A DNA stretch of 64,000 nucleotides from an uncultured Bacteroidia bacterium (GTDB taxonomy: Bacteria; Bacteroidota; Bacteroidia; Bacteroidales; UBA932): contig CACYZM010000004.1 in assembly GCA_902778855.1 (NCBI GenBank), positions 1-64,000 of the forward strand, read 5' to 3'. Shown in pieces: positions 8,757-16,521 of this stretch. Within the stretch, counting starts at the first letter, position 1; the number at the start of each line of letters is the position of its first letter. The notes under the pieces were generated by a model. The model was not told the origin of the DNA and ran no database searches. It saw only the letters and a program-made list of their open reading frames with translations. A program made the position numbers and the translations under genes.

Positions 8757-8831
8757 GGAGGCATAGCTCAGCTGGTTCAGAGCACCTGCCTTACAAGCAG
8801 GGGGTCACTGGTTCGAATCCAGTTGTCTCCA
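8757..8831 (+). tRNA. tRNA-Val (anticodon TAC)
   Basis: A 75-base cloverleaf. The acceptor stem is GGAGGCA with TGTCTCC (7 pairs, one G-U), discriminator A at 8831. The anticodon stem CTGCC/AAGCAGG region holds the loop CTTACAA with anticodon TAC. The T arm contains GGTTCGAATCC. CCA is not encoded, as usual in this phylum. A consensus promoter precedes it and a terminator hairpin follows. Confidence 0.95.
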
Positions 8832-8843
8832 CTCAGACAGACA

Positions 8844-8870
8844 AGCACTCACGGAAATGTGGGTGCTTTT
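8844..8870 (+). terminator. rho-independent terminator of tRNA-Val
   Basis: A 9-bp stem AGCACTCAC with GTGGGTGCT (one T-G pair), loop GGAAAT, followed by TTT. It starts 13 bases after the tRNA. Confidence 0.8.
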
Positions 8871-9134
8871 CGTATCTTCTGGGGTAGGTCCGACGCTGGA
8901 TGTTGGGGCTTCGCGCTGTCTTACTGCTATCGACGCAGATGAGGGCGCCGTCTGGTTTGCGTCGGCCGCAGGTTTAGCGCAAAAGGGGCCGTTTTGCGTC
9001 AGCGACGAGGACGAGACAGATGAATCGTCGGCGTCGGTGGCAATAAATGGGATAAAGGCGCAGCATCGGCGAATACATGCTGGCAAAATAACGATCAATT
9101 GATTAACTTTATGGCGTCATTTTCACGATGAACT
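8871..9134. other. intergenic stretch without a supported gene
   Basis: About 260 bases between the tRNA-Val terminator and the deformylase-domain gene. Short open frames exist on both strands but show no family motif or start context, and one reads into the tRNA. No attachment-site duplication of the tRNA 3' end was seen. The last 30 bases are AT-rich and probably hold the promoter of the next gene (TTAACTTTA is a weak -7 match). Confidence 0.6.
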
Positions 9135-10166
9135 ATGAAACCTTCTATTCTTATTACCCTATTCGTTATGGCGATGATGGCCATAGGTTGTAATAATGCG
9201 GACAATTGGACGGCGGAGGAGCGGGCTTTGATCGAGGGTCAGGGCGAGGTGATGCACGTGACAAAGATTGATAATGAGGCCGATCTGGCGATCCTGCGGA
9301 GTGTTTCCCGGGATCTGCCGGTGGAGGCGGTGATGGATCCGATTTTCGCCGTGCTGGCCGACAAGATGGCCAAGACCATGGTTGCGCCGGAGAACGACGG
9401 CGTGGGCATCGCCGGCCCGCAAGTCGGGCTGCTGCGGCGCGTGATTGTCGTGCAGCGTCTCGACAAGGAGGGTGAGCCTTGCGAAGTTTATCCGAATGTC
9501 CGGATCACGCGGTTCGGCGGCAAGATGGAGGCAGGCCGCGAAGGTTGCCTCTCCGTGCCGGCGCGCCGCGGGCGGGTGCTCCGCGACCGCGACATCGACA
9601 TCACCTACACGAATCCGGCGACCGGAAAAGATACGACCGAGCACGTCGAAGGTTTCACGGCCGTCATCTTCCAGCACGAGATCGACCACCTCGACGGCGT
9701 CCTCTACATCGACAAGACCTACAACGACGACCCGGCCCTGTTCGATGCCGAAGCTGTGAAGGGGCAGATCGAGAGCCTCTGCCAATTCATTCCCGACCAC
9801 GGCCTCAGTGACAACGCCGCTTATTATCTGACTCCCTCCTACTACGATCTGTATAACCGCTGCTTCGAATTGCCGAAAGATCCCGACGACATCGGCGACG
9901 GCGAATTCCTGTACTACTTCGTGTCGGGCAATGGTGGCGCGAAACCCATCTTCCAAATGGAAGAGATCTCTTTCCCCGATAAGGAAAATGCGATCGCCAA
10001 AATCCGCGTCACCGAAGACTGGAGCGAATTCGGCGGCGGCCTCGGCGACAGCCGCACCGGCACCCTGAAGCTGGTCTTGCAGGACGGCTTCTGGAAAATC
10101 GACGACTGGGATGGCACCCGCGCGCTCTGCGAGGAGTATCTCAAGGAAAAAGGACAGACTCTGTAA
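9135..10166 (+). CDS. peptide deformylase-domain lipoprotein with a C-terminal extra domain
   Basis: A 343-residue protein. Residues 1-19 form a lipoprotein signal ending MAIGC. Residues 55-205 are a peptide deformylase domain with all three family motifs: GVGIAGPQ (89-96, usually GxGxAAPQ), EGCLS (136-140) and QHEIDH (180-185), whose cysteine, two histidines and glutamate normally bind the catalytic metal and act in deformylation. A further 140 residues follow that typical deformylases (about 170-190 residues) lack; their pattern (YYLTPSYYDLYNRCFE ... FWKIDDWDG) resembles small NTF2-like DUF3828 domains. An ordinary deformylase removes formyl groups from nascent proteins in the cytosol, so an exported lipid-anchored copy must do something else, perhaps act on secreted formyl peptides. 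It lies 6 bases before anmK, suggesting an operon. Confidence 0.85.
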   Translation: MKPSILITLFVMAMMAIGCNNADNWTAEERALIEGQGEVMHVTKIDNEADLAILRSVSRDLPVEAVMDPIFAVLADKMAKTMVAPENDGVGIAGPQVGLLRRVIVVQRLDKEGEPCEVYPNVRITRFGGKMEAGREGCLSVPARRGRVLRDRDIDITYTNPATGKDTTEHVEGFTAVIFQHEIDHLDGVLYIDKTYNDDPALFDAEAVKGQIESLCQFIPDHGLSDNAAYYLTPSYYDLYNRCFELPKDPDDIGDGEFLYYFVSGNGGAKPIFQMEEISFPDKENAIAKIRVTEDWSEFGGGLGDSRTGTLKLVLQDGFWKIDDWDGTRALCEEYLKEKGQTL

Positions 10167-10172
10167 GCGACG

Positions 10173-11264
10173 ATGTGTTCCAATAGGCCAAATCCGTTTA
10201 CCCTGGACGTAGTCGGGCTGATGTCAGGCACTTCGCTCGACGGACTGGACCTTTGCTGCGTATCCTTCCAATTTGACGGAACCTGGCACTACCGGATCCT
10301 GAAGGCGGAGAGCGTGGATTATCCGCCGGAGCTTCGCGAGAAACTGGCTTCGGCCCAGACCCTGTCGGCGCAAGAGTACGCCCGGCTTCATTCCGATTAC
10401 GGCCTGTACCTGGGGGAGCAGGTGCGCGATTTCCTGCAGCGGAATCAGTTGCACGCCGACCTGGTGGCCTCCCACGGCCAGACCATTTTCCATCAGCCTT
10501 CGGTCCGTTTTACGGCCCAGATTGGATCGGGCGCGGGCATTGCCGCGATGACCGGCATCGATACGGTCTGCGACTTCCGCACGACCGACGTCGCCCTGGG
10601 CGGCCAGGGCGCGCCGCTGGTTCCGATTGGCGACGCCATTCTGTTCGCAGAATACGACGCCTGCCTGAATCTCGGCGGGTTCTCCAATATTTCCTATGCA
10701 GCTGGCGACAAGCGGCTTGCCTACGACATCTCGCCGGTAAACTTTGTGCTGAACCACTATGCGGCGCAACGGGGCATGGCCTTCGACCGGGACGGCGACC
10801 TGGCCCGGAGCGGCAGAATCGACGATACGCTGCTGGCCCGGCTGAACGCGTTGCCGTTCTATACCCAATCCGGCCCGAAATCCCTGGGCCGCGAGTGGGT
10901 CGAAGCGGAGGTCTATCCGCTGATCGATTCTTTCAACCTGCCGGTTGAGACGGTCCTGGCCACTTTTGTGGAGCACGTGGCGATGCAGATTGCCCGCCAC
11001 GTCCGCGGCGGGCAAGTGCTGGTGACAGGAGGCGGCGCCCGCAATGTCTTCCTGCTGGAGCGGATGCAGGCGCAGGCGCCGCAGGCCCGGTATATCGTGC
11101 CGGATGCCCTAACCGTGGATTTCAAGGAAGCGCTGATCTTCGCGCTCCTCGGCGCCCTTTATGTGGCCGATCTTCCCAACTGCCTCTCTTCCGTAACAGG
11201 CGCCGCCTTCGACAACATCGGCGGCTGCCTCTATAAAGGCCGCCCCAATCGGGCTAAGGCTTGA
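10173..11264 (+). CDS. anmK: anhydro-N-acetylmuramic acid kinase
   Basis: A 363-residue sugar kinase that phosphorylates and opens 1,6-anhydro-MurNAc to MurNAc-6-phosphate in peptidoglycan recycling. Seen: the N-terminal ATP-binding signature GLMSGTSLDGLD, VASHGQTIFHQP, CDFRTTDVALGGQGAPLVP, DAILF, and the C-terminal nucleotide motif VLVTGGGARN. All are in the AnmK order and the length is typical. The enzyme is cytosolic. The start 6 bases after the deformylase-domain gene suggests co-transcription. A NagZ-like GH3 at 30341-32077 could supply the substrate, although the genes are far apart. The end overlaps the convergent DUF486 gene by 11 bases. Confidence 0.95.
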   Translation: MCSNRPNPFTLDVVGLMSGTSLDGLDLCCVSFQFDGTWHYRILKAESVDYPPELREKLASAQTLSAQEYARLHSDYGLYLGEQVRDFLQRNQLHADLVASHGQTIFHQPSVRFTAQIGSGAGIAAMTGIDTVCDFRTTDVALGGQGAPLVPIGDAILFAEYDACLNLGGFSNISYAAGDKRLAYDISPVNFVLNHYAAQRGMAFDRDGDLARSGRIDDTLLARLNALPFYTQSGPKSLGREWVEAEVYPLIDSFNLPVETVLATFVEHVAMQIARHVRGGQVLVTGGGARNVFLLERMQAQAPQARYIVPDALTVDFKEALIFALLGALYVADLPNCLSSVTGAAFDNIGGCLYKGRPNRAKA

Positions 11265-11625
11265 GAAACACGAAAAAGACGGCGAGAATCAGGCAGGCGA
11301 AGGCGGCCAGGTGATTCCAGTGGATGGTTTGTCCCTTGAAGACAAACAGGACGATGATGCTGAAGACGGTCAGGGAGATGACTTCCTGAATGACCTTGAG
11401 CTGCAGGAGGTTGAACGGGCCGCCGTTGTCCTGGAAGCCGATGCGGTTGGCCGGGACGGTGAGGCAGTATTCAAAGAAGGCGATCCCCCACGAGAAAAGG
11501 ATGACGCAGATCAGCGGCCATCCCGTCGAGATTTTCATCTCGGCGAGTTTCAAGTGTCCATACCAGGCGAACGTCATGAAGACATTCGAGAAAATAAGCA
11601 TGATGATCGTCCAAATCCCGTTCAT
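11254..11625 (-). CDS. DMT-superfamily small membrane protein, DUF486
   Basis: A 123-residue integral membrane protein with four predicted helices: IWTIIMLIFSNVFMTFAWYG, WPLICVILFSWGIAFFEYC, VISLTVFSIIVLFVF and HLAAFACLILAVFFVFLKP. The EYCLTVPANRIG segment after the second helix and the length match the DUF486 family, which is distantly related to small multidrug resistance transporters; function is unknown. The open frame begins upstream at 11829, but that extension is antisense to glpA and lacks family similarity, so the ATG at 11625 is used. It is divergent from glpA and its 3' end overlaps anmK. Confidence 0.85.
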   Translation of the reverse strand: MNGIWTIIMLIFSNVFMTFAWYGHLKLAEMKISTGWPLICVILFSWGIAFFEYCLTVPANRIGFQDNGGPFNLLQLKVIQEVISLTVFSIIVLFVFKGQTIHWNHLAAFACLILAVFFVFLKP

Positions 11626-11672
11626 AGCAGATTCTTTCTTTGAAAAACGCCGCGAAGATGGGGATTTTTTCG

Positions 11673-11680
11673 TAAATTTG
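11673..11680 (+). promoter_or_regulatory. -7 promoter element of the glpABCQT operon
   Basis: TAAATTTG matches TAnnTTTG and ends 18 bases before the glpA ATG. A TTTG at about 11639-11642 is 30 bases away, too far for a standard -33 element, so an activator may be needed. No obvious GlpR operator was recognised. Confidence 0.5.
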
Positions 11681-11698
11681 TTAGATAAACGTGTATAA

Positions 11699-13294
11699 AT
11701 GGATAAAAACGAATACGACGTCATCATCGTCGGCGGCGGCATCACCGGCGCGGGGACGCAGCGCGACTGCGCGATGCGCGGGCTGCGGACCCTGCTCATC
11801 GAGCGGTCCGACATCGCCACCGGCGCCACGGGCCGGAACCACGGCCTCCTGCACTCCGGTGCGCGCTATGCCGTGAACGATCCCGAATCGGCCGAAGAGT
11901 GCATCCGCGAGAACCGCATCCTGCGCAGCATCGCAGCCCACTGCATCGACGAGACCGACGGCCTCTTCATCACCCTCCCGGAAGACGACCTGGCCTACCA
12001 GAAAACCTTCGTGGAAGCCTGCCGCAAGGCCGGCATCGATGCCGAAATCATCGATCCCGACCTGGCCCGGCGGCTCGAACCTGCGGTCAATCCCGACCTG
12101 ATCGGCGCCGTCCGGGTGCCGGACGGCGGTGTCGACCCGTTCCGCCTGTGCGCGGCCAATATGCTGGACGCCAAGCTTCACGGCGGGCAGGTCCGCCTCC
12201 ATACCGAAGTCACGGGCTTCATCCGCCACGGCGACACCGTGGTCGGCGTACGCACCCGCAACCTGACAACGGGCGTGGCCGAAGACTTCTACGCCCCGGT
12301 CATCGTGAATGCCGGCGGCATCTGGGGCCACGGGATCGCCGAACTGGCCGGCGTCCACGTGGGAATGTATCCCGCCAAAGGCGCCCTGCTTGTGTTCGCC
12401 CACCGGGTCAACAATATGGTGATCAACCGCTGCCGGAAGCCAGCCAACGCCGACATCCTGGTGCCGGGCGACACGGTCTGCATCATCGGCACGACCTCGA
12501 CGCGCATCCCCTTCGAGGAATGCGACACCGTGGCCGTGACGCCGGAAGAAGTGACGCTGCTGATCACCGAAGGCGCGAAGATGGCGCCCGTCCTCTCGTC
12601 GACCCGCATCCTGCGGGCCTACGCCGGCGTCCGCCCGCTCGTGAGCGCCGACGACGACCCCACCGGCCGCAACATCTCCCGCGGCATCGTCTGCCTCGAC
12701 CACGAAACGCGCGACGGCCTGAAGGGCCTGATCACCATCACCGGCGGCAAGCTGATGACCTACCGACTGATGGCCGAGATCGCCACCGACGCCGTCTGCC
12801 GCAAACTCCATATCGACAAGGCCTGCGAAACGGCCACGACTCCCCTGCCCGGCTCCGAGGAACGATCCTACGAGGCCGTTGCCCGGAAGATCTGGGAGGC
12901 GCCGTCGATGGCCCAGAAGGCCGCGGCGGCCCGAATGGGCACCAGCGCGGCCCGCATCCAGACCGGCGATCATCTCGACGAAGCGCTCATTTGCGAATGC
13001 GAAGAAGTCTCCGTCGGCGAAGTCAACGACGCCATCGAGCGCCTCGACGCCACCACGCTCACCGACCTCCGCCGCCGCACCCGCATCGGCATGGGCACCT
13101 GCCAGGGCGAGTTCTGCGCCTGCCGGGCCGCCGGCCTGCTGGCAAAGGCCAGCGGCTGCGTGGAGCGCGAGCGCAACGGCATCGCCGACTTTATGCAGGA
13201 GCGCTGGAAAGGCAACTTCCCCATCGGCTGGGGCGACACGCTGCGCGAAGCCGAATACACCCAGTGGGTCTATAAACACGTCCTCGGCCTATGA
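11699..13294 (+). CDS. glpA: anaerobic glycerol-3-phosphate dehydrogenase subunit A
   Basis: A 531-residue FAD enzyme that oxidises sn-glycerol-3-phosphate to dihydroxyacetone phosphate, passing electrons through GlpB and GlpC to menaquinone. Seen: the dinucleotide fold VIIVGGGITGAGTQRDCAMRG split as VIIVGGGITGAGTQ, the glycerol-3-phosphate dehydrogenase signature ATGATGRNHGLLHSGARYA in the first 65 residues, and ITGGKLMTYRLMAE near residue 355. The C-terminal 100 residues are a BFD-like [2Fe-2S] domain with the cysteine pattern ICECEE ... GMGTCQGEFCACR. This long form is GlpA rather than the aerobic GlpD. It is first in glpA-glpB-glpC-glpQ-glpT, overlapping glpB by 4 bases. An open frame antisense to it is a codon-bias shadow. 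Confidence 0.97.
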   Translation: MDKNEYDVIIVGGGITGAGTQRDCAMRGLRTLLIERSDIATGATGRNHGLLHSGARYAVNDPESAEECIRENRILRSIAAHCIDETDGLFITLPEDDLAYQKTFVEACRKAGIDAEIIDPDLARRLEPAVNPDLIGAVRVPDGGVDPFRLCAANMLDAKLHGGQVRLHTEVTGFIRHGDTVVGVRTRNLTTGVAEDFYAPVIVNAGGIWGHGIAELAGVHVGMYPAKGALLVFAHRVNNMVINRCRKPANADILVPGDTVCIIGTTSTRIPFEECDTVAVTPEEVTLLITEGAKMAPVLSSTRILRAYAGVRPLVSADDDPTGRNISRGIVCLDHETRDGLKGLITITGGKLMTYRLMAEIATDAVCRKLHIDKACETATTPLPGSEERSYEAVARKIWEAPSMAQKAAAARMGTSAARIQTGDHLDEALICECEEVSVGEVNDAIERLDATTLTDLRRRTRIGMGTCQGEFCACRAAGLLAKASGCVERERNGIADFMQERWKGNFPIGWGDTLREAEYTQWVYKHVLGL

Positions 13295-14424
13295 AATTCA
13301 ATACCGTGATCATCGGCGGCGGCCTGTGCGGCCTGACCTGCGGCATCGCCCTGCAAAAGGCCGGCCGCAGCACCGCCATCATCAGCACCGGGCAGAACGC
13401 CCTGCATTTCTTCTCCGGATCGTTCGAATCGCTGACCGAGGCGCCTGCGCGCATGGCCGACCTCTTCGGCGAAGCCGGCATCCGCCTGCACTACCGCGAA
13501 GGCGTGCGCCTGATGCCGCTCGGCACCTTCCGTCCCGCGGCGCTCTCGCTCGAGGATATCAGCTTCTTCCCGAAGCCCAAGATCGGGGAAAAGGCCCTGA
13601 TCGTCAGTTTCAAGCGTTACCACGACTTCTTCGCCGCCTTCCTGGCCGACGGTCTTGAAAAGCAAGGCGTCGCCTGCCGCATCGAGTGGCTCGACCTGCC
13701 GGAACTCGAACAGCTGGAGAAAAGCCCCAGCGAGATGCGTTCCGTCCAGATCGCCCGCACCATGGACCGCATCTGGGAAAAGGTCGTGGGCGAAATCCGC
13801 GCGCTCGTCCAAGACGAAGACATCATCATCCTGCCGCAGGTATTCGGCCTGAAGGACACCTCCGTTCCCATCCGCATCCGCGAGTCGCTGCCGGCGCAGG
13901 TCGTGTTCGTGGGAACGCTGCCGCCGTCGGTGCCGGGCATCCGCACGCAGATGCTCCTCAAGCGCCGCTATGAACTGTTGGGCGGCACCTATCTCACCGG
14001 CGACGAGGCCACGGACGCCCACGTCCACGAAGGCCGCGTCCACAGCATCGTGACCAAGAATCTCGATAACCATTTCCTGGAAGCCGACAACTTTGTGCTG
14101 GCCTCCGGCGGATTCTTCTCCAAGGGATTGAAGTCCAATCCGTTCCACATCTTCGAGCCGGTCTTCGGCCTCGATGTGGAGCAGGCGGAAAACCGCAGCG
14201 ACTGGTACCATCCCCAGTTTATGCACGACCAGCCCTATATGGCCTACGGCGTGAAGACCGACGCGGCGCTGCACGCGCTCCGCGAAGGCGCGCCGATGCA
14301 GAATCTCTACGCCGCCGGCTCCGTCCTCGGCGCCACGCGGCCCGAATTCGGCTCCGGCGCGGGCCTTGCGGTCCGCAGCGCCCTGGCCGTCGTCGATCAA
14401 ATCCTCAAAACCGAAGCGGAATGA
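13291..14424 (+). CDS. glpB: anaerobic glycerol-3-phosphate dehydrogenase subunit B
   Basis: A 377-residue flavoprotein subunit of the GlpABC complex. The N terminus has a Rossmann FAD/FMN-binding motif, VIIGGGLCGLTCGIALQKAGR split as VIIGGGLCGLTCGIALQK, followed by the GlpB-type ALHFFSGSFESLT block. Near the C terminus, NLYAAGSVLGATRPEFGSG carries the second glycine-rich flavin-contact segment. In characterised systems GlpB holds flavin and relays electrons from GlpA to the iron-sulfur subunit GlpC. The start overlaps the glpA stop (ATGA) and its end overlaps the glpC start in the same way, so equal synthesis of the three subunits is likely. Confidence 0.95.
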   Translation: MKFNTVIIGGGLCGLTCGIALQKAGRSTAIISTGQNALHFFSGSFESLTEAPARMADLFGEAGIRLHYREGVRLMPLGTFRPAALSLEDISFFPKPKIGEKALIVSFKRYHDFFAAFLADGLEKQGVACRIEWLDLPELEQLEKSPSEMRSVQIARTMDRIWEKVVGEIRALVQDEDIIILPQVFGLKDTSVPIRIRESLPAQVVFVGTLPPSVPGIRTQMLLKRRYELLGGTYLTGDEATDAHVHEGRVHSIVTKNLDNHFLEADNFVLASGGFFSKGLKSNPFHIFEPVFGLDVEQAENRSDWYHPQFMHDQPYMAYGVKTDAALHALREGAPMQNLYAAGSVLGATRPEFGSGAGLAVRSALAVVDQILKTEAE

Positions 14425-15632
14425 AACTGCAGGAATACACCGAAAGCAAGTACAATTTCGAAGAGTGCATGAAATGCACGATCTGCACGGCCTATTGCCC
14501 CGTGCTGCAGGTCAACCCGCTCTACCCCGGCCCCAAGCAGGCCGGGCCTGACGGGGAGCGACTCCGTCTGAAAGACCCGTTCTTTTTCAACTACGCCCTG
14601 AAATACTGTCTGAACTGCAAGCGCTGCGAGGTCGCCTGCCCGTCGGGCGTGAAGGTCGCAGACCTGATCCAGTCGGCCCGCATCCGCTACGACCATTCGA
14701 AGCCGAAGCTCCGCGACCGCATCCTGGCCTCCACCGATTTCATGGGCTCCCTGGCCCGGCCGTTCGCCCCGATGGTCAACGGCGTCACCAAAATGGGTGT
14801 GACGAAGGCCGTGCTCGACGGCACGATGAAGATCGACAAGAACCGCACGTTCCCGAAATACAGCGGCCGCAGCTTCGAGGCCTGGCTGAAGCGCCAGGCC
14901 CCGGCCCAGGCCGCCTTCCCCGAGCAGGTCGCCTACTACCACGGCTGCTACGTCAACTACAACTATCCGCAGTTGGGCAAGGATCTCGTGAAGGTCCTCA
15001 ATGCCCTCGGCGTGGGCGTGCAGCTGCTCGACAAGGAAAAATGCTGCGGCATCGCGATGATCACCAACGGCATGTCGCAGCAGGCCACGCGCCACGCCCG
15101 CCACAACGTGGCGGTCATCGGCGCCGCGGCCGCCAAAGGCCTCAAAGTGGTGACAACCTCCTCGACCTGCACCCTCACCCTTCGGGACGAGTATCCCGGT
15201 CTCCTGGGCGTGGAAAACCAGGTGGTCCGCGATTCCCTGCTGATGGCCACCCGGTTCATCTATGAGAAACTCGAGAAAGGCGCCCAGCTTCGTTTCCGCC
15301 CGGATTTCCACAAGCGGATCGCGTATCACACGCCCTGTCACCTGGAGAAACTCGGCTGGGGCATCTTCTCGGAGAAGCTGTTGCGGATGATCCCCGGCGT
15401 GGAGTTCACGATGCTCGATTCGAACTGCTGCGGCATCGCCGGCACCTACGGTTTCAAGAAAGAGAACTACGCCGCCTCCCAGGCCATCGGCGCCCCCCTC
15501 TTCGAGCAAATCCGCAACGTCAACCCCGACGTCGTCGCCTGCGACTGCGAAACCTGCAAATGGCAAATCGAAATGTCGACCCAATACCCGGTCGCTAATC
15601 CTATCTCTATCCTGGCAGAAGCACTTGAATAA
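14421..15632 (+). CDS. glpC: anaerobic glycerol-3-phosphate dehydrogenase subunit C
   Basis: A 403-residue membrane-associated iron-sulfur subunit that delivers electrons from GlpAB to menaquinone. Two 4Fe-4S clusters are indicated near the N terminus: CMKCTICTAYCPV and CLNCKRCEVACPSG. Two CCG-type domains follow, with HGCYVNYNYP ... KEKCCGIAM and the later HTPCHLEKLG ... SNCCGIAGTYG, the pattern also seen in heterodisulfide reductase B and lactate-oxidation proteins. No transmembrane helix is evident, in line with the amphipathic membrane anchoring of GlpC. It overlaps glpB by 4 bases, and glpQ follows after 10 bases. Confidence 0.96.
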   Translation: MKLQEYTESKYNFEECMKCTICTAYCPVLQVNPLYPGPKQAGPDGERLRLKDPFFFNYALKYCLNCKRCEVACPSGVKVADLIQSARIRYDHSKPKLRDRILASTDFMGSLARPFAPMVNGVTKMGVTKAVLDGTMKIDKNRTFPKYSGRSFEAWLKRQAPAQAAFPEQVAYYHGCYVNYNYPQLGKDLVKVLNALGVGVQLLDKEKCCGIAMITNGMSQQATRHARHNVAVIGAAAAKGLKVVTTSSTCTLTLRDEYPGLLGVENQVVRDSLLMATRFIYEKLEKGAQLRFRPDFHKRIAYHTPCHLEKLGWGIFSEKLLRMIPGVEFTMLDSNCCGIAGTYGFKKENYAASQAIGAPLFEQIRNVNPDVVACDCETCKWQIEMSTQYPVANPISILAEALE

Positions 15633-15642
15633 ACTTTAAACT

Positions 15643-16521
15643 ATGAAAAAATATCTATTCCTTATTCTACTCGTAGCGGCGGCTCTCTCCGCCTGCGACA
15701 AGAAACCGGAGATTGACGTGCAGGCGCACCGGGGCGGTGCGGGACTGTATCCGGAGAATACGAAATCGGCGATGAAAAATGCGCTGGACCTGGATGTGAA
15801 TACCCTGGAATTCGACCTGCAACTGTCGCAGGACGGACAGGTTGTCGTGTCGCACGACAATTATTTTCACCCGCGCTACGCCACACGGCCTGACGGCACG
15901 CTCATCCAGGAGGAGGATCCCAAGGAGTACCTCTATCTGATGCCGTATGACAGCATCGCCAAATACGATGTGGGCCTGCGGCCGGTAGACCGCTGGCCGG
16001 GCCAGCAGAAAGTCGCCGAAGTCAAACCGCTGGCCAGCGACCTGATCGACTTCACGGAGAGTTACGCCAAAAAACCCGTGAACTACAACATCGAAATCAA
16101 ATCGTGGCCCGGCGCGGGCGAAGGCATCCTGTGGCCCGACTACAAGACCTTCTGCAACGCCTGCGTCCCGCTGCTGCTCTCCAAGAACCTGGGCGACCGC
16201 CTCATCGTCCAGTGCTTCGATACGCGCGCGCTGAACTATATGCACGAGAAATGGCCCGAACTCACGCTATCCTACCTCACCGAAGCCTACGACGGCGGCG
16301 ACATCGAACAGCTGCTCAAAAACCTGACCTTCGTCCCCGAATGGTGGAGCCCCGAATCGAGCGTCGTCACGCCCGAAAACGTGGCCTGGTGCCACGCGCA
16401 CGGCATCGGCGTCGTCCCCTGGACGGTCGACGATCCGGCCGAAATGACGCGACTCGTGGACTGCGGCGTGGAAGCCATCATCTCCAACTATCCCGACATC
16501 CTCATTGAAACCGTACGATAA
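15643..16521 (+). CDS. glpQ: glycerophosphodiester phosphodiesterase lipoprotein
   Basis: A 292-residue enzyme releasing sn-glycerol-3-phosphate from glycerophosphodiesters of degraded phospholipids. It has a lipoprotein signal ending LSAC. The TIM-barrel core shows VQAHRGGAGLYPENTKSAM (HR and EN catalytic elements), EFDLQLSQDGQVVVSHDN (ExD metal site and catalytic His), YNIEIKS and a late HGIGVVPWTVDDPAEM. The lipobox puts it outside the inner membrane, where it would feed GlpT. Its place between glpC and glpT, with a 1-base overlap with glpT, supports a single pathway of hydrolysis, uptake and oxidation. Confidence 0.94.
   Translation: MKKYLFLILLVAAALSACDKKPEIDVQAHRGGAGLYPENTKSAMKNALDLDVNTLEFDLQLSQDGQVVVSHDNYFHPRYATRPDGTLIQEEDPKEYLYLMPYDSIAKYDVGLRPVDRWPGQQKVAEVKPLASDLIDFTESYAKKPVNYNIEIKSWPGAGEGILWPDYKTFCNACVPLLLSKNLGDRLIVQCFDTRALNYMHEKWPELTLSYLTEAYDGGDIEQLLKNLTFVPEWWSPESSVVTPENVAWCHAHGIGVVPWTVDDPAEMTRLVDCGVEAIISNYPDILIETVR

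Noticed and set aside
8805..9102. Short open frames next to tRNA-Val, one ending in a WRQLDSNQ-like sequence
   Set aside because: They read through the tRNA and its terminator; this is a known source of false gene calls.
8757..9134. Integration site at the tRNA-Val gene
   Set aside because: No second copy of the tRNA 3' end, no integrase and no phage genes in the region.
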